A program made the translations under genes and the position numbers. This document shows, one piece after another, positions 44,378 to 57,511 of a stretch of 64,000 bases of DNA (positions are counted from its first letter, which is position 1; each line of letters starts with the position of its first letter). The notes under the pieces are model-generated. The model did not search any database, was not told where the DNA came from, and saw only the letters and a list, made by a program, of their open reading frames with translations. The DNA is taken from assembly GCA_022885665.1 (NCBI GenBank), contig JAGQDJ010000202.1, forward strand, positions 558,001-622,000, read 5' to 3'. The DNA comes from Triops longicaudatus (Eukaryota > Arthropoda > Branchiopoda > Notostraca > Triopsidae).

Positions 44378-47300
44378 TCAAGTACTCAAAAAGTCAATTG
44401 TGGCTTGAACGATAGTGTTACTGTTAACCTCTAATGCAGACACGCGTATCTCTGTGTCACCGAATTCCATGGCAGTGCGAATTTCTGGCCGGGAACCTTT
44501 CCAGTTTCCCAATTCCAAACGTAGCAAAGCGCATTCTTCCATAGAAGGATCTGTAACAAACTGAACACACCGTAGCATTTTATCTCGTGTAGAATTTGTG
44601 ATCGGTGTTCTGGTCTTAGGCATATTTGCAAAGTACTTGGGGAAATCTTTATACTTGATAATCACAGTATTATTGAAACTAAATGCCTACCTCTGAATCT
44701 TCAGATTCCGTACAATAAATCCGTAAAATTATGTGCCTCTGATTCCTACGCGCAGGCGCATAGCTACGTACGATGGTATCTCCGCGTGATATTGCTTGGT
44801 CCGTTACTACGAACTTGTCGAACGCGTCAGCACACCATTGACGGCCATCTTGAACCACCAGTTTATCTATAGGTACCGTACCAGTTAGAAAAAGCTACAG
44901 ACAATTTTGTTTTTCGTTCTGTAAATAAACTGGCATAGTTATCATATTTCAATGGGAGCTTATCCCTGAAATAATTTGAAAAGTAATTTCAAATAACTTA
45001 GAATTACCGGGTGGATGTTGGCCTTGGATAAAGGGTTGTAAGACAGCTACTCCATAGGTAAGACGCGTTCGACGCACAGTTATCGCACTAGGATCCATTC
45101 CATACAAAACTGCACCTTTTAATATTGCCAAGCTTACTCCCTAATCAAATATTACTAAAGGTGAATCAGGCTCGTACTAAGTGTTACCTGTGGAATAACA
45201 ATATGCAACTGCCGACTAAAAACTTCGCGGATTTCGTATTGTAATAACGGCGATTCCGCAAAACCACCAACCAAGAACAAATACTGGATTTCATTATCCT
45301 CAAACTTCTTTAAAACTTGTGTCACGTGGCTTATAATAGCTTGCAAAGTGGGACGGAACAATTCCTTCATAACAACCTGATCCAAACGCAACATTCCTTG
45401 CGAGGACCATCGAATTTGTGGGTGTCCGTACTTGCGAATAGCCCACTCAATCTCACGACCTTTATATTTCCGGTACGCGTCGATGAATGCAAAAGGTAAG
45501 GCCACATTCAGAGGTGTGCAACGAAAAGGACTAGCACTGCGTTTACGCGCTTCGAATGCAACCAGTAAATCCACGAAAGCGGCTGGTCGGTGTAGTTTGA
45601 AGTGCGCAATGAAATCTGAGCCGAATATTTCCCCCAGAAGCTTCTCAAACGCGAGATCGACCTCTAAATAGATTATCGAAGTACGGAATGATAAATAACT
45701 ATTAATAACTACACACACTTGCGTATCATAAATTTATTAGACCTACCTACTGAACCACAAGATCCTCCAGAAGCGCGGTGAAGTTCACGCAGACTTCCTT
45801 GAGCGTCAGCTATTTCATGAACCGTTATGTCCACCGTTCCTCCACCACAATCGACCACCACGTACCGCGTACCTGGGCGTGATTCCATGGCCGGTAGCAT
45901 TTGCAAATGCTCCGAACGCGGACGGGAGTGGTCTGTCGACCACGGTTTAAGTACTGGAGCAGACGATTGGTCCTTCGGTGGAAGAAGATGCAATTCCGGC
46001 GGTTTTTCGGGCTGCAACTGTCCCACTCTCAGGGTTCGACAGTACAAGGAAGCAGCTTCGGGTTCTAACGCAATGACTAAACGGTCTCTATTCTCTTCTG
46101 ACGCAATTCTGGCCTATGAACATGCAAAATAAATTCTAATTTCGTGCTTAAGGGAGTACATTATTTTTACTTGGTACGCTGCCTCCCGCATGAATTGTTT
46201 CGCCTGTGGACGCCAAATTGCCGGTACCGTCACAACCCAACGAATATCTTCCTCTAAGATCGGTGTAGCTATGTGATCCGAAATTTCGCGGATGGCATGA
46301 TCGCGGAAGAAGCGCAGTGCATGGCTGAAAACGGTCATCGCGGGTAGCGCAACGCCATTTTGCGCAAGGATCTGCGTCTCACGGCTCAAATTCTATTGAC
46401 AAAAAATCCATCGAACATGAAGATGCTTGCCTACATTCCAGTTTAATTTTATAGAAGGGATTGCCAAGTAATTACCTTAAGTTATCATCGATTTTAGCCT
46501 CAGTACTTACTCTACGTTGAAATCTTTTAAAATTCTAGCATATATTCAAATAAGTTCGTAGCGAAAATAGAGAATAAGCAGGAGACTGTTACAGATCCCC
46601 AATTTTCAAAGTCACGAAATCAATCGTCTTCATATACTCAGATATGCATATTACATGTGGAAAGATCATAGCGCAATTTCTTGTTTGATAACAGTGGCTT
46701 GCTGAGTTACAACACAGTATTCCAACGAGCTTACTTGTTCATGATGAAGCATCATTTTGAATTGGTTGAAAAACAACCAACGCCGAGCTTCTCTTGGATC
46801 TAAATCGTGATAGAAATCCCGTGCCGTAAATCCCATAGAATGGAATTCTTCCGTTGGGGTAAGTAATAGTACCGTCGGGGTCTTTTGGTTGTGAATTCCC
46901 GGATCTCCACCTGCATATCACATTTCATGATTTATTAAGATTTAAATAAGATTCCCGATTGTCTACTTCAAGACCATATTTTCTTGAATTAAGTATTCAC
47001 CCAAATTCTCTGTAAACCGCAGAATTTAATCCTTAAAGTACGAAAAAATTTGACGTTGTTTTTTCCCATAACCGAGAACTTGGCGATTGAGAAAGAATTG
47101 TTTACCTTCCCATTTTCGCATAACATGGATGTTTTCTGGATCACGGGCAAAGCTAAACGCATATCCGCTGTAAGTTGTTCCAAAATCGATGGCAACTACC
47201 ACGAAGCAAGATTGCTGAAGTATTCCATTGTTCTGACATGTTGCATTTGAAGCTGAGTGTTCTTCATGGTCCACACCAAGATCTTGACTTTCGTAACGGA

Positions 47301-47607
47301 TCACTGGCGCATCATTAGAAGCGTACGATCCAACTTCGGATAAAGTCTCTTCTACCTGTATTGGTGGACATACTGCCATTGTGTGCCGGCGATTTTCTGT
47401 TTTGAATCCAACATGTTTCCCATTATTGATGGGACTGTGGGATTGAAGACGATTAGCAGTCTCTTCCAAATGCTTCTTAGAGACGTAGCGAACTAGTTTC
47501 ACGCCATCCACTTCTTCACTTGGGGTTAACCGAACTCCGCCGATGTAAACTCCATCCGTTAGCAAATCTTCCGGCGTTGAAAACCGCTTTGATGCTTTTT
47601 TGGACAT
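44378..47607 (-). CDS. HSPA12A: HSPA12-type heat-shock 70 family protein
   Basis: A multi-exon gene. The first coding exon starts MSKKASKRFSTPEDLL at 47607 and the stop is at 44380-44378. An extended N-terminus of about 135 residues with no obvious fold precedes the actin-like ATPase. The ATPase has phosphate-1 motif VVVAIDFGTTYSGYAF (about 136-151), phosphate-2 motif YVVVDCGGGTVDITVHE and adenosine motif LFLVGGFAESPLLQ. Other HSPA12 hallmarks are HSMGFTARDFYHDL, IRWVVTVPAIW and VRRTRLTYGVAV. No Hsp70 substrate-binding domain or EEVD tail is present, as expected for HSPA12, a divergent Hsp70 branch of poorly defined function. The symbol marks the family; A and B types cannot be separated here. 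It converges on MMS19 with only 110 bp between stops. Confidence 0.88.
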
Positions 47608-48399
47608 TCTGAAGTCCTAGTTACTTCAGACTTGGACCATCTATTCACAGTAAAGGTTTTGTTCTACACAGCTGGACGTAACTTAAGAGAATGTCCAGGG
47701 TTCTTTGAGTGTCCGGAACTTAGGGAACAAGTTTTCTCAGTTAAAATGGTCGAAAACTAACACACGAATACTCGTAGGTGTAAAAACGGGGTGTTTCCCA
47801 GGGTTGTAATTGGAGCTGAAGGAGAGTGGGAGTTAAGTAGGCTTAAAGTTTAGGGAGTTGAAATACGTGTCCAAATCATGTATTCAACTCGACACCTTGG
47901 AGAACCGCACCGGTTTTGAAACCATGCTTCTTGACTCCCATTTCAACGGATCGGATTACCACGGCTGAACCCTAGCATTTATAACTTACTTTTTTGCATG
48001 TTTTACAATGACGTCATTGAGGCAAAATATATTCGGCTGTACAACGTAATTTTTAAGCATTGTTTATTTTTTCTTCTGACTTCTTTTTTGGTGTATGGTG
48101 ATATTATTCCGAAATGGTCCGATACCAAAACTAGTTTAAGCGCAAGCAAGAAACTCGCATTCAAAATGCTGCATGACTACAACCTTTCAGATATTTTGCA
48201 CGACAGGTAAAAACTAAAGACGAGAAAACCGAACGAACTTAACAAAATTTTGAAGTTTACGCTACTATCGACTTATAACACTTGTATTTCCACACCCATC
48301 TCCCCCTTAGATATAATCTTTTTGGTTTCCGGAGAGAAAACCAGAAGGAGAAACCAGAAGCAATTTTTTGTAACTGTTCCTTTTCTTCGCTTTTGTCGC
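47608..48399. other. Intergenic between HSPA12-like and SRP68
   Basis: It contains the HSPA12-like upstream region (right of 47607) and the SRP68 3' end. A plus-strand open frame at 47998-48210 begins MFYNDVIEAKYIRLYN, has a hydrophobic FFLLTSFLVY stretch, and ends at a good donor (GACAG|GTAAAA at 48207/48208). It could be an exon of a small gene or an accident; no family was recognised. Confidence 0.4.
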
Positions 48400-50909
48400 T
48401 TATTTCTTACCGCCCCAGCCCCACAAGCCTTTAACTAAGCCTGTAAGTCCACCTCCAGTAGCTGGAGCTTTTTTGCTCTCGAGCTTGTGTTCCAAGGAAG
48501 GGAATTTCACATGGTTCAGGGCCAAATCAAAGAACAGAGGTTTGCATGGAATGGGAACCATATCAGGTGGCAGTTTCACAATGTTCGGTTGGTTGGTTAG
48601 GTACGAAGGATCTTCGTAATACACGTCCAAACGATCCAGTAACGGCTGTAAAACAAGAAGAGTAATGATTGAAACAATGAGCCAAAATGAAAAGCGTTAA
48701 TAAAGCCTGCAATATACTGTTATTTTTTAAAATTTGCTGAAGAATTCTGTCAAGAAAAAAAAGGAGCGCACCAATTTCGCAACATCGCTGTTAACGGCCG
48801 CCGAATCGTCAACACCAACTAAGCTTCGCGCTTGGGCTGTTATTTTTCCAGTACGAGCTTGATCCACTAAACCGTCTAGTAACGCTTGTTTTTGGGCCAG
48901 GTAACGTTTAAAATCCTTGTCTAATTTCGTTGGAGATTTTTGTACCGCAGTGGCATGGAATTCCACGCGATTGTATAACGCAGAAGCTTCAGCCCAATGT
49001 TTTGCTTGTTGAAAAGCTAACGCCATATAGAAGCACCTTAACGCATTCAAATGTAACCGTTACTGCATATTCTTACAAACAATTAAATAATAATAAAGCA
49101 TTTGAATACCTAACGCCCTTAAAAATTTGCTGAACGAGCTCCAAATTAGCCTTAAATTCTCGATCTGCTTCTAATCCAGGAATACCGTTCAATTCTCCCA
49201 AAAGCTGCAGAATTTGTTCCAACAAGCGAATAATATCTTGCGGTTTTCCTCCCTTCTTGTTTTCACTCTGCTAGAATATAATATTTTACAATTTCTTCTT
49301 AAAGGTTAAAAAAGCAGTACTTGTTGCATAGCGGAGGAAATCGTCTCAACCAAAAGCAAATTGCGATCCACGGTCAAAACTACACGCAGGTAAGTGAGAT
49401 GGCTGAGCAAATACTGCATAGAGCTAACGCCTTCTTCCGGTGCACGATTTTTCAATGTCTAAATTAGCAGAGCGTTGAGGTAAATTAAATTTAAAGCAAA
49501 TAAATGCTTTACCGGATTGGCGTGCAGTTCATCCTTTACGTACTGGATACAATCCCTGCAATCCAGTAACAGCGACTCGTATACCGACACTTTGCCTTCA
49601 GATCCAGCTTGGGCCCTGGCGAGAGATTTTTCCAAATCTCCAACGTTCAACAAAAAGAGACGAACTTTTTCCGAACGAATCGGTACAGTTCGTCCGCGCC
49701 AAGTTATTTCTAACAAAGACGCAGCTTCCTTCTCTCTTGTTTGTGCTATCAGCGTCTAAACGGTGAATAACGTTTTTAGTAAATACATCAATACAAAAAA
49801 TTTAAAAAATAAATTTTACATCTAATGTATCAGCTAGCTCGCCACCTTGTCCACGCATCTTCAGCAAATCATCTTGAGCTGAGGCATCGCCAATATTGTA
49901 CGCACAATAACGCAAAGATGGAGCAAGCTCGTCTAGTTTTTGCTTGTACGGGCCGCGATCATCTTCATTGAGAGCGTTGGAAAGCTTTTCGTAAATATTT
50001 CTAAGCGACACAGCAACGATTTCAGTTAACAACTAACACATGCAATTAGAATACCTAAATTTTTATCATTACTTGCAGTTTGAGGATAAAATTTGGAACA
50101 AAAGGTAAATAAGATACTGCGTAAATTAAAATTACTGAGCCTTATGGAGTTCTTCGCTGGCTTCCGGCCAATCGTGAAGTTCAAAAGCCAGACTTCCTTT
50201 CATCCACGCAGCGTAAGCTTGAGCTTCTAATTTGGTACGAGCATCGCAGATGTCGCTTTGACACAAAGTCTCAAGTACGGTGACGTGTTTCACAGCCTTT
50301 TTCAAACGCGAGGTTAAATGAAATTTCTTCCGCGGTTCCGTATTAGCTTCTTGTTTAAGCTGCATTGCGTAACTCCAACAACGTTCGGATTGGAACAAAG
50401 GAATATGCAAATATCTAGAGGAAAATTCAAAGAAATCACTTTTTCTGTCAGAATTAAAATGTCATCAATGCTCTTTAAAACAAACTTGACATTACTTTAC
50501 TGCGTTAGCAGGAAAACTTACAAAAAAGATTAGTACATTTATATTAACTTTTTTATGACATTTTACCTAGCATCCTTGATCATTTCGACACTAACTTCTT
50601 TCTTCTTGTATGATTTCTTGTCTCCTTGCATAACATGCAACGTTTTGCGTAAACGATGCAATTTCTGGGAACAGTAGCTTCGATAACGTTGGTAGTCGCC
50701 ATGGCGTAAACCATGTTGAGCTTGCGCCTCTTTAATTAGCTTCAAAACTAAATATTGACATATGGTGTCAGTCAGAATCAATGATCATTCCGGCTTAAGT
50801 ATCAATTACTAGGAATGGTGAACGGCTGCTTTTCTTTGTTCTCAACTTCAGTCGTTACAGGAGGAATCGAATCTTCATTGTTGGGAACTTCGTTCTCTTT
50901 ACCTGCCAT
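48400..50909 (-). CDS. SRP68: Signal recognition particle subunit SRP68
   Basis: A multi-exon gene starting MAGKENEVPNNED at 50909 and ending GLWGWGGKK-stop at 48400. SRP68 binds the S domain of SRP RNA and, with SRP72, supports elongation arrest and co-translational targeting to the ER. Family blocks in order are QHGLRHGDYQRYRSYCS, RLRKTLHVMQGDKK, RCWSYAMQLKQEANTEPRKK (the most diagnostic), TKLEAQAYAAWMKG, TIYEKLSNAL, RYCAYNIGD, EITWRGRTVPI, QDIIRLLEQILQLL, and near the C-terminus the SRP72-binding region with PIPCKPLFFDLALNHVKFP. Introns are mostly 60-150 nt. The long Gly-rich N-terminus of the mammalian protein is absent, which I regard as normal variation. The minus-strand start at 50909 lies in an exon ending at about 50812. 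Confidence 0.95.
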
Positions 50910-51835
50910 GATGTCAATCAAGAAAAGTTTATCAGGAGCTAAGTTACCTTGCTACACGACCTACAATTGTATTCGTTCGTCAGCCTATTTTGTAACGCGT
51001 ACGGCCGAAAACAAGCCCTCGTTACAAAATCCGTATGCTATTCGGTCATGAACTTCACGAAAGGGCGTGATCAACCTGCAACACCAAGCAAGCAATCAGA
51101 ATATTATTTTGCATGATTCTTGCATATAATTTTATTAAACCAATCTTGTCGGTAGCATTATTCTAGGCAGATAATCTGCGACAATTTTCCCTATAATACT
51201 AATGATTCCTTATGTAAATAGTATTCTTCCTTAGTGAGGGAGCAATTTAGAGCTCCTCCCCTTCGGAAGTAATCATAGTCAATTGCAAGCACAAAGTGCG
51301 GGATAAATTATGAAAAAAACTTCCAGACTAACTTGAAATCTAAGAATACACTGAGGTTTGATACAAGTTTCTAAAAATACAAAATACTATTTAAGAAAAG
51401 TCAATAGAACTGAGAACAAGGTGGGAACAATTTAGAATTAACCAATAGGATGGCAGTAAATCCAAGTCTCCTCCCTCCTCTTACACAGCTCTTACGGTTA
51501 GAAAACTGGGTTTAGCCCGTTTACAAATTCTTTGCTATCACTTTTCAGCTTTTTCCAAACGCAGCTTTCCTTTGGCATCAAACTTCCATTACCTTGGTTT
51601 TCCGGAACACGTACCTGTGAAAAGAAAGTAAATTACTTTCGTTTTCTATCTGTTTTATCGCATTTGTAGAACAGCAGTGTGAAGTTCATTTAAGTTTAAG
51701 ATCTTTTAGTACGTGTAAGACACCTTACGTGATCGTATTAGACCTTTTGGTGCTTGGATATAGGAATCTACTCATAGCAGTGATTTACTACACGAAACTT
51801 ATTTGTGGCTTTTTCTGTATCTAAATCTAGTCAAT
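50910..51835. other. Divergent intergenic region SRP68 / COX6B
   Basis: 926 bp between the divergent SRP68 and COX6B start codons. No gene or obvious TATA box was seen. It probably holds both promoters and any non-coding 5' exons, for example a donor-like GTACCTGTGAAAAG near 51610. Confidence 0.45.
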
Positions 51836-52156
51836 ATGTCTACAGCTATGGTGGCCCAACAAGGTGAAGCCAAATTGGAAACCGCGCCCTTCGATCCACG
51901 TTTCCCCAACCAAAACCAGACCAGGTATACGGGTGTTGAAACCTTGGAAGATTAGTCCTAATTGTTGTTTATCTTTTTATATACAAGGTATTGCTGGCAA
52001 AGCTATGTGGACTACCACCGTTGCCGCAAAGTAAAGGGAGAAGAATACTCTCCATGCGAGTACTTCAAGCGTGTGTACACTTCCATCTGTCCGAATGCCT
52101 GGGTCGAAAAGTGGGACGGCCAACGTGAGGAAGGAACTTTCCCTGGAAAAATCTAA
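51836..52156 (+). CDS. COX6B: Cytochrome c oxidase subunit 6B
   Basis: Two coding exons, 51836-51924 and 51988-52156, encode a protein of about 85 aa starting MSTAMVAQQGEAKLE and ending GTFPGKI. It is a nuclear-encoded complex IV subunit on the intermembrane-space side, linking the two COX monomers. The twin-Cys CHCH signature is complete: Cys-x9-Cys in CWQSYVDYHRC and Cys-x10-Cys in CEYFKRVYTSIC. PFDPRFPNQNQTR and WVEKWDGQREEGTFPGKI are the usual flanks. The intron is 63 nt and splits the Arg codon before YCW. Import would use the Mia40 pathway, so no presequence is expected. An AATAAA overlaps the stop; another candidate is at about 52432. Confidence 0.97.
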
Positions 52157-52907
52157 ATAAACCTATCCCATTATCGTCCTAACGATCCATTTTGGTAGTC
52201 TCACTGTATGTTATAATGAAAAGCTGGCAATAGTTGTTGTACTGATTCAAACTTGTACTACCTATTACACCACCAAAATTTGATCAGTGCTCCAGGGAGT
52301 CACCAATACAACGTCTGTCTACAATCTATAATCTGCAATTTTCTTGAAAATGTTTTGTTTTTGAACTCAAGATGAGAAATAATAAGATTGGAAGGAAAGT
52401 GTCTGGTGTGAAATTGAATATAATAAAATTGTCTGGCGTGGAAAGATTTATTCCAATTTTTGTTTTACTGGTTCTTTTGTACTAGAGCACTGTTTCCTGT
52501 AGTTAGTGGTTACAAATGCGTTTCAATCAACGGTGGGAAACGAAGCTGCAAATTCATCCCTGTAAGTAAAAGAGGACCGTTAAAATTCGACTGCACTACA
52601 TTCGATATTTTCGTGAGAAGAGGCTGTTTTTCTTGGTTATTTTCCATCCGATTATAAGTGCAGAGTATAATAGTTTTAGTGCTACAATTGATTTGTATAA
52701 GGTACATCCATCAGTCGATTTTTTTTATTTAAATGCAAATAGAAGTCTTCGAAGAAAACTTAGAACCCCTGAGAATCTGCCAAGCTAGCAATACCGTTAG
52801 GTGGCGTGGACTGTCTGAAAACAAAGTGTTTTCCGTGAAGAATTCTATTTCCTTCAACTTCAGTCTCTTTTCTTGTGAACCAAAGATAAAGAAATTTTGC
52901 TGTGATC
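52157..52907. other. Intergenic between COX6B and VPS51
   Basis: No gene. It holds the COX6B 3' region with AATAAA near 52432 and the VPS51 promoter. Short open frames at 52460-52924 on both strands look accidental. Confidence 0.5.
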
Positions 52908-55900
52908 ATGGAGAAAGAACCTGAGCAGGATAAAAGAAAGCGACATTCCCTTTTGTCGCAGTATTACGGGATGTCGGAAGAGAAGGAAATGGGCAATCCC
53001 TATGACATTAATGGGAAAAGTTTTAATCCTGATATGTATTTACAGAAAGTTATCAAAGTAAATTAACTATCTAACCCTCATAAGAATAATAGTGTTAACC
53101 AATTTACTGCTTTCTAGGAATCAAGCTTGAAACAGCTTATGGATAAGGAAAAAGAAATCGTGCGTGAAATTCAGACGTTAGACTCGGATATGCAAACGCT
53201 GGTGTATGAAAACTACAATAAATTCATCCTAGCCACTGATACTATACGAAAAGTACTGTTCGAAATATTTTTCTCTTTAATATTTTTTCTCTTACTAATT
53301 TGTTAGTTCATTAAGTATTGTTCCTCCTTTATGACCGAACCTCTAGTCGTATGGATTACTTACGTTCATTTTGTTTGTAGATGAAAGATGATTTTAAAGA
53401 AATGGAAAACGAGATGGATAAACTCGTCAAAAATATGGATGACATTACTAAGTTCTCGTCCGCTATTTCGGAAACATTACACGATAAGCGTCGTAAAATC
53501 GCGCAATTATCCTCTGCCCATTCCATGCTAAAGAAACTCCAATTCTTGTTTGACTTGCCTACGGAAATGAAACGTCATATTCAAGAGGACAACCCTGCTC
53601 AAGCTGTCAAAATGTTTGCCCGCGCTCAACGGCTACTGGAGGACAATAAAAATTTACCTGCATTCCAAGGTTTATACACCGACTGCCAAGCCATTGTGGA
53701 ATCGCTACGGCAACAGTTACTCCTTAGGTTAAAAACCGGTGACGCTCCTCCTCCTGTTGCTGTTGCGACGATCAAGCATCTCATACTTTTAGGATTTTCA
53801 CCCCCTGAACTTTCCACTGAAGTACTAGAGCAAGCGAAAAATAAACTGAACGAAGAATTAAACGTCTTGGAGAAGCTGTCCACTCCTCCAGCAGCTGATT
53901 TACCCTCAGCGGAACCACCCATGGTAAAAATCATGCGAGAAAAAATGAAAAACAATTTTGCCCTTTATACAATAAATGGTTGCAACTAAATTTCTCAAAA
54001 CAAGCTGATGAGCAAAGCATATTAATGTATTAGGTAGTTACTAATTCAAATTCACTTAAACTTAGTAAAATAAATTACATACGTAATGCAAGATAAAATA
54101 GTTAAGCTAAGAAGTACGTGTTTGTGTGGATGTTTTTCTAGGATTTACTTGAGTTCGTGGATCTTTGTGTGAATGGATTGCTGCAGCACGTTTATTTGTA
54201 TGCGTCTTTATTCAAAGACTTCTTTGCCTCGAGCATTAACTCTACAGAAGAAACCTATCCGTGGACCACGCTGTGTCAGACTTCAGTTGAAAGAGGCCTG
54301 CAGTACTTGCAAAAGAAAATCGCTTGGAGTGGAGCTGGCGGAGAGGATTGTACTTTATTGGTCCGGGCCCTTGACCGATGGAAGAAGAAACTTACGGAAC
54401 TGGATATCGTACTACCGCCTTCGTTTATACATAGGTAGCTTACAAGATGTCGACGCTTTTAAAGTCGCACATGTGATAATAATCTTGAATATGGTTTTAC
54501 TTTTGTATTCTATTAATTTTTTATCTATTTTACAATTTTTAGGTGGAACACGGAGTTGGTTAGTCAAGCTGGAGCCTCGCACGTAAAACAGTTGCTACAA
54601 AACCTGACAGAAACGTGGGATAATGCAATTTCGTCGATACGTCAAGTCTTGGTCACAAGCGAAAACGTTCAGCTTCCTCCGTTAGTTTCTTCGCTTTTAG
54701 GAACAGTCGTCGAAAGCGTTAAAAGCTCTTTAGCCTCTGTTCAAGTAAGATTACTTGCCCTCTCAATTACCTACTTTTACCTACTTTTGCCTACTGTTAC
54801 CAGTAGTTAATTTTTCTTTAATTTTGAGCTTCTGCTCATTCCACGTTTGTCATTTTGCGTTTTTTTTTTTTTTTTAGATGTTCCTGGAAGGTATAGACAT
54901 GTTCTCAACCAATCATAAGCTTCGATTAAGCTTCTCGCGGCAAGTTGTACGTGAGGAGTTGCTGGTCCAATACGTTAACGCCATCGTTAGTAGCTCAAAG
55001 CAGCTTGAAAACCTGTATCTTGACCATGATAGTAAACCGCCTTTGACACTGCTCCTTATTTTAACCAAAGCTGGAATTGACTTGGCTAACTCCACCTGGC
55101 CTTCTTTGGTAATAACTGTGTAAATTTAAGTAGTAATAATAATATATTAAAGAAAAACGTACTGAAATAATACCAAAAATAGAAGCTCTAAAAGACGAAA
55201 AATGTAAAACATTTTTATCATTAGTTGGCCTTAGCCGAGGAACAGCTTAGTATCAGAGAAGATAGACAGTCCACAAGTTTGGTCCAGATGCAACATGATA
55301 TGCGCCAAGCTGCACAAAGATTGATCGAGCTATTCGTTAAGCAACAGGCGGCTTCCACTTCATTGGTAATAATCTTTAAAACCTACGAAAACTGAAAAAG
55401 TAATAATTAAATATAAAGCAATATACGAGACGTAATATATTTCAAAGAAAATATTACAAACATGCATTAAAAATATTGCGTCGCTCAAATATGATTTGTA
55501 ATGATCTTACGTTAGACTTTATCAGTGATTTTCCAATTTTTTATATTTTTTTATTTATTATTATTATTGTTTCAATTTTACAACTGTAATTCTTTTTCTT
55601 CCTCTCGTCCTTGTGCCTGTAAATTAATTTCAGATTTGTTGCAGATTCTGCGGAAGTCCGTCGATTCACGTGACTGGATGCAACAAATCGAAACACGTTC
55701 AGTGCGACCAGTAGCGAAACGCGTCATTGACGAAATAACAGACATAGATACGCAAGTCGGGATACTGTTCGAAGAAGGGCTTAAGAAAGATCGTGGCTCA
55801 GATTCATCGAGAAGAACTTACTTTACGTACTATTTTTCTCAATGTTAAAAATAAATTTTTACTGTTATATTTACATAACGTAGGGTTCCAAGACACCCAC

Positions 55901-56610
55901 CACGTTCTAATTGGTCGTACACGCCTAGCCAAGATGCATCGTTGCTGAACAATTTGCACAGGCTCTTTTCGGAGAAACTGGATTTGACGAGTCCCGTCGA
56001 ATGCAATCGCCTTGCCATTGTGTCTGCCATTGTCAAATTGAGTCTAAAGGTAAGTTTTAGCTACACATAGGACAATCGTAGTCGGTCTATGGACGATTGT
56101 TTCTGCTAACTAGTTGATTTTCGATGGCCTTACTATCAGTTTTTCAGCATATTTTCGCTTTCGAATTAGATTTTGTTTCGAGTTTGACAGGAAAAAATCG
56201 ATAGTTTCTTGTAATAAAAACTGAAATAGAGGCTTGATTTTTTGACGGTATTACGATGTACATTCGTTATTTTAACGTTAATGTTACCGTTTATCTAACC
56301 TTTAATGTCGAATGATTTTTGTTTACTTTCCAGACGTTGTTAGAGTGTGTTCGACTGAAGACATTTAGCAAACACGGGTTGCAACAAATGCAAGTAGACT
56401 GCCATTACCTGCAATTGTTTCTATGGAAATTTGTCAGCGATGAAAAGTAACCCGATCTAATCAGATCACATATTCGTATTATAATTTACCTATTTTCGTA
56501 GCCTGGTACAAAGTTTGCTGGATGAAGTCATGTCCAGTGCCATGCATCGATCGACCGACCCAACTTTAATGGAGCCCAGTTTGTTAGAAAGTATTTGTGA
56601 TCGGGCGTAA
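52908..56610 (+). CDS. VPS51: VPS51, GARP/EARP tethering-complex subunit
   Basis: A multi-exon gene. Exon 1 is 52908-53057 (MEKEPEQDKRKRHSLLSQYY), exon 2 starts at 53118, and the stop is at 56608-56610. VPS51 joins VPS52, VPS53 and VPS54 in GARP for endosome-to-TGN tethering, and EARP for recycling. Diagnostic N-terminal blocks are GNPYDINGKSFNPDMYLQK, LDSDMQTLVYENYNKFI and MKDDFKEMENEMDKLVKNMD, continuing with helical repeats (KRRKIAQLSSAHSMLKKLQF). The large exon starting 53381 probably ends at the donor CCCATG|GTAAAA (about 53922), joining in frame to DLLEFVDLCVNGLLQ; the longer open frame to 53989 would then be intronic. Later exons include GLQQMQVDCHYLQLFLW, a conserved C-terminal block. 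AATAAA follows 31 bp after the stop. Confidence 0.9.
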
Positions 56611-57511
56611 ATATAAGTTGTGACAAAAATATTGTACATAAATAAAGTTTGCATGGAAAGCCTGATCCGTCTAAAGCAATTGTGAAACATTTTCGTTTAT
56701 TATTTAAGCACATTATAAAATCGCTGTTTGTTACATGAAGGCTTTAAAATAAATGAAATACAAGACCGACGAAACTCCTTACCTTTATTCTTGTGCATTG
56801 AGACTTAATCTTATTCCTGCACTTGTCCGTATTAGCCCAAGAAATTATGTTGTAATTTCCAAGCATTTATACTCAAATTCTGGAAAAAGGCTAGATTTTT
56901 CATTTTCGATCGGTATTGTGTATTGCACCTTACTGACAAGGTCCTGATGGAACAGTACATCGTAAATAGAAGGGTTAACGATTAATAACTTCGCGAAACG
57001 TAGCATCTTGTAGCAGCACAACGAACTCTCCCTAAGCCTACCAATATCATACGAAGGGAAAGTTTCAACTTTATAATAGACCTGTGAGCACGACAACACA
57101 CTACACAACAGAAAAAGGGGATACTTAGGAACAGGGATTATAAATTCACAACATGATAAGTTTCGAGTAAGGCTGCGAAATGTTTTTTTTTTTCCGCCCT
57201 TGCTAAACACAAAATATATATCCATCCTATCACAGCCAAAGAATTGATCCATTCTTTTTCCCAGAAATCGAAACTTCACGAAACAGCATATAAAAAGGAA
57301 ACCGGATATTATTCACGCATAAATGTAGTAAAGTGAATGAATAGATCATAAAGAAGGTCCACGTTAGGTACAAAGTGGCTACCAAACCCTGGTGAGGTTG
57401 AAGAAATGCAAAACATCCCAAACAGAATAAAAAAAAAAACAATTGGAGTAAATATTGCAAAACAGTTCCATTTTGTGCAGATCTTTCTCCTATGCCTAAA
57501 TATTGCTCGAC
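56611..57511. other. Convergent intergenic region VPS51 / HEXD
   Basis: No gene recognised. Open frames at 56753-56947 and 56845-57460 are AT-rich, Phe/Leu/Cys-heavy and on both strands of the same DNA, suggesting chance. The region would contain the 3' UTRs of both convergent genes. Confidence 0.45.
56641..56646 (+). terminator. Polyadenylation signal of VPS51
   Basis: AATAAA beginning 31 bp downstream of the stop codon. Confidence 0.55.

Noticed and set aside
56845..57460. Minus-strand frames upstream of VPS51's convergent neighbour as a membrane protein gene
   Set aside because: They are Phe/Leu/Cys-rich because of the AT-rich, T-run DNA, with no consistent transmembrane pattern or splice support.
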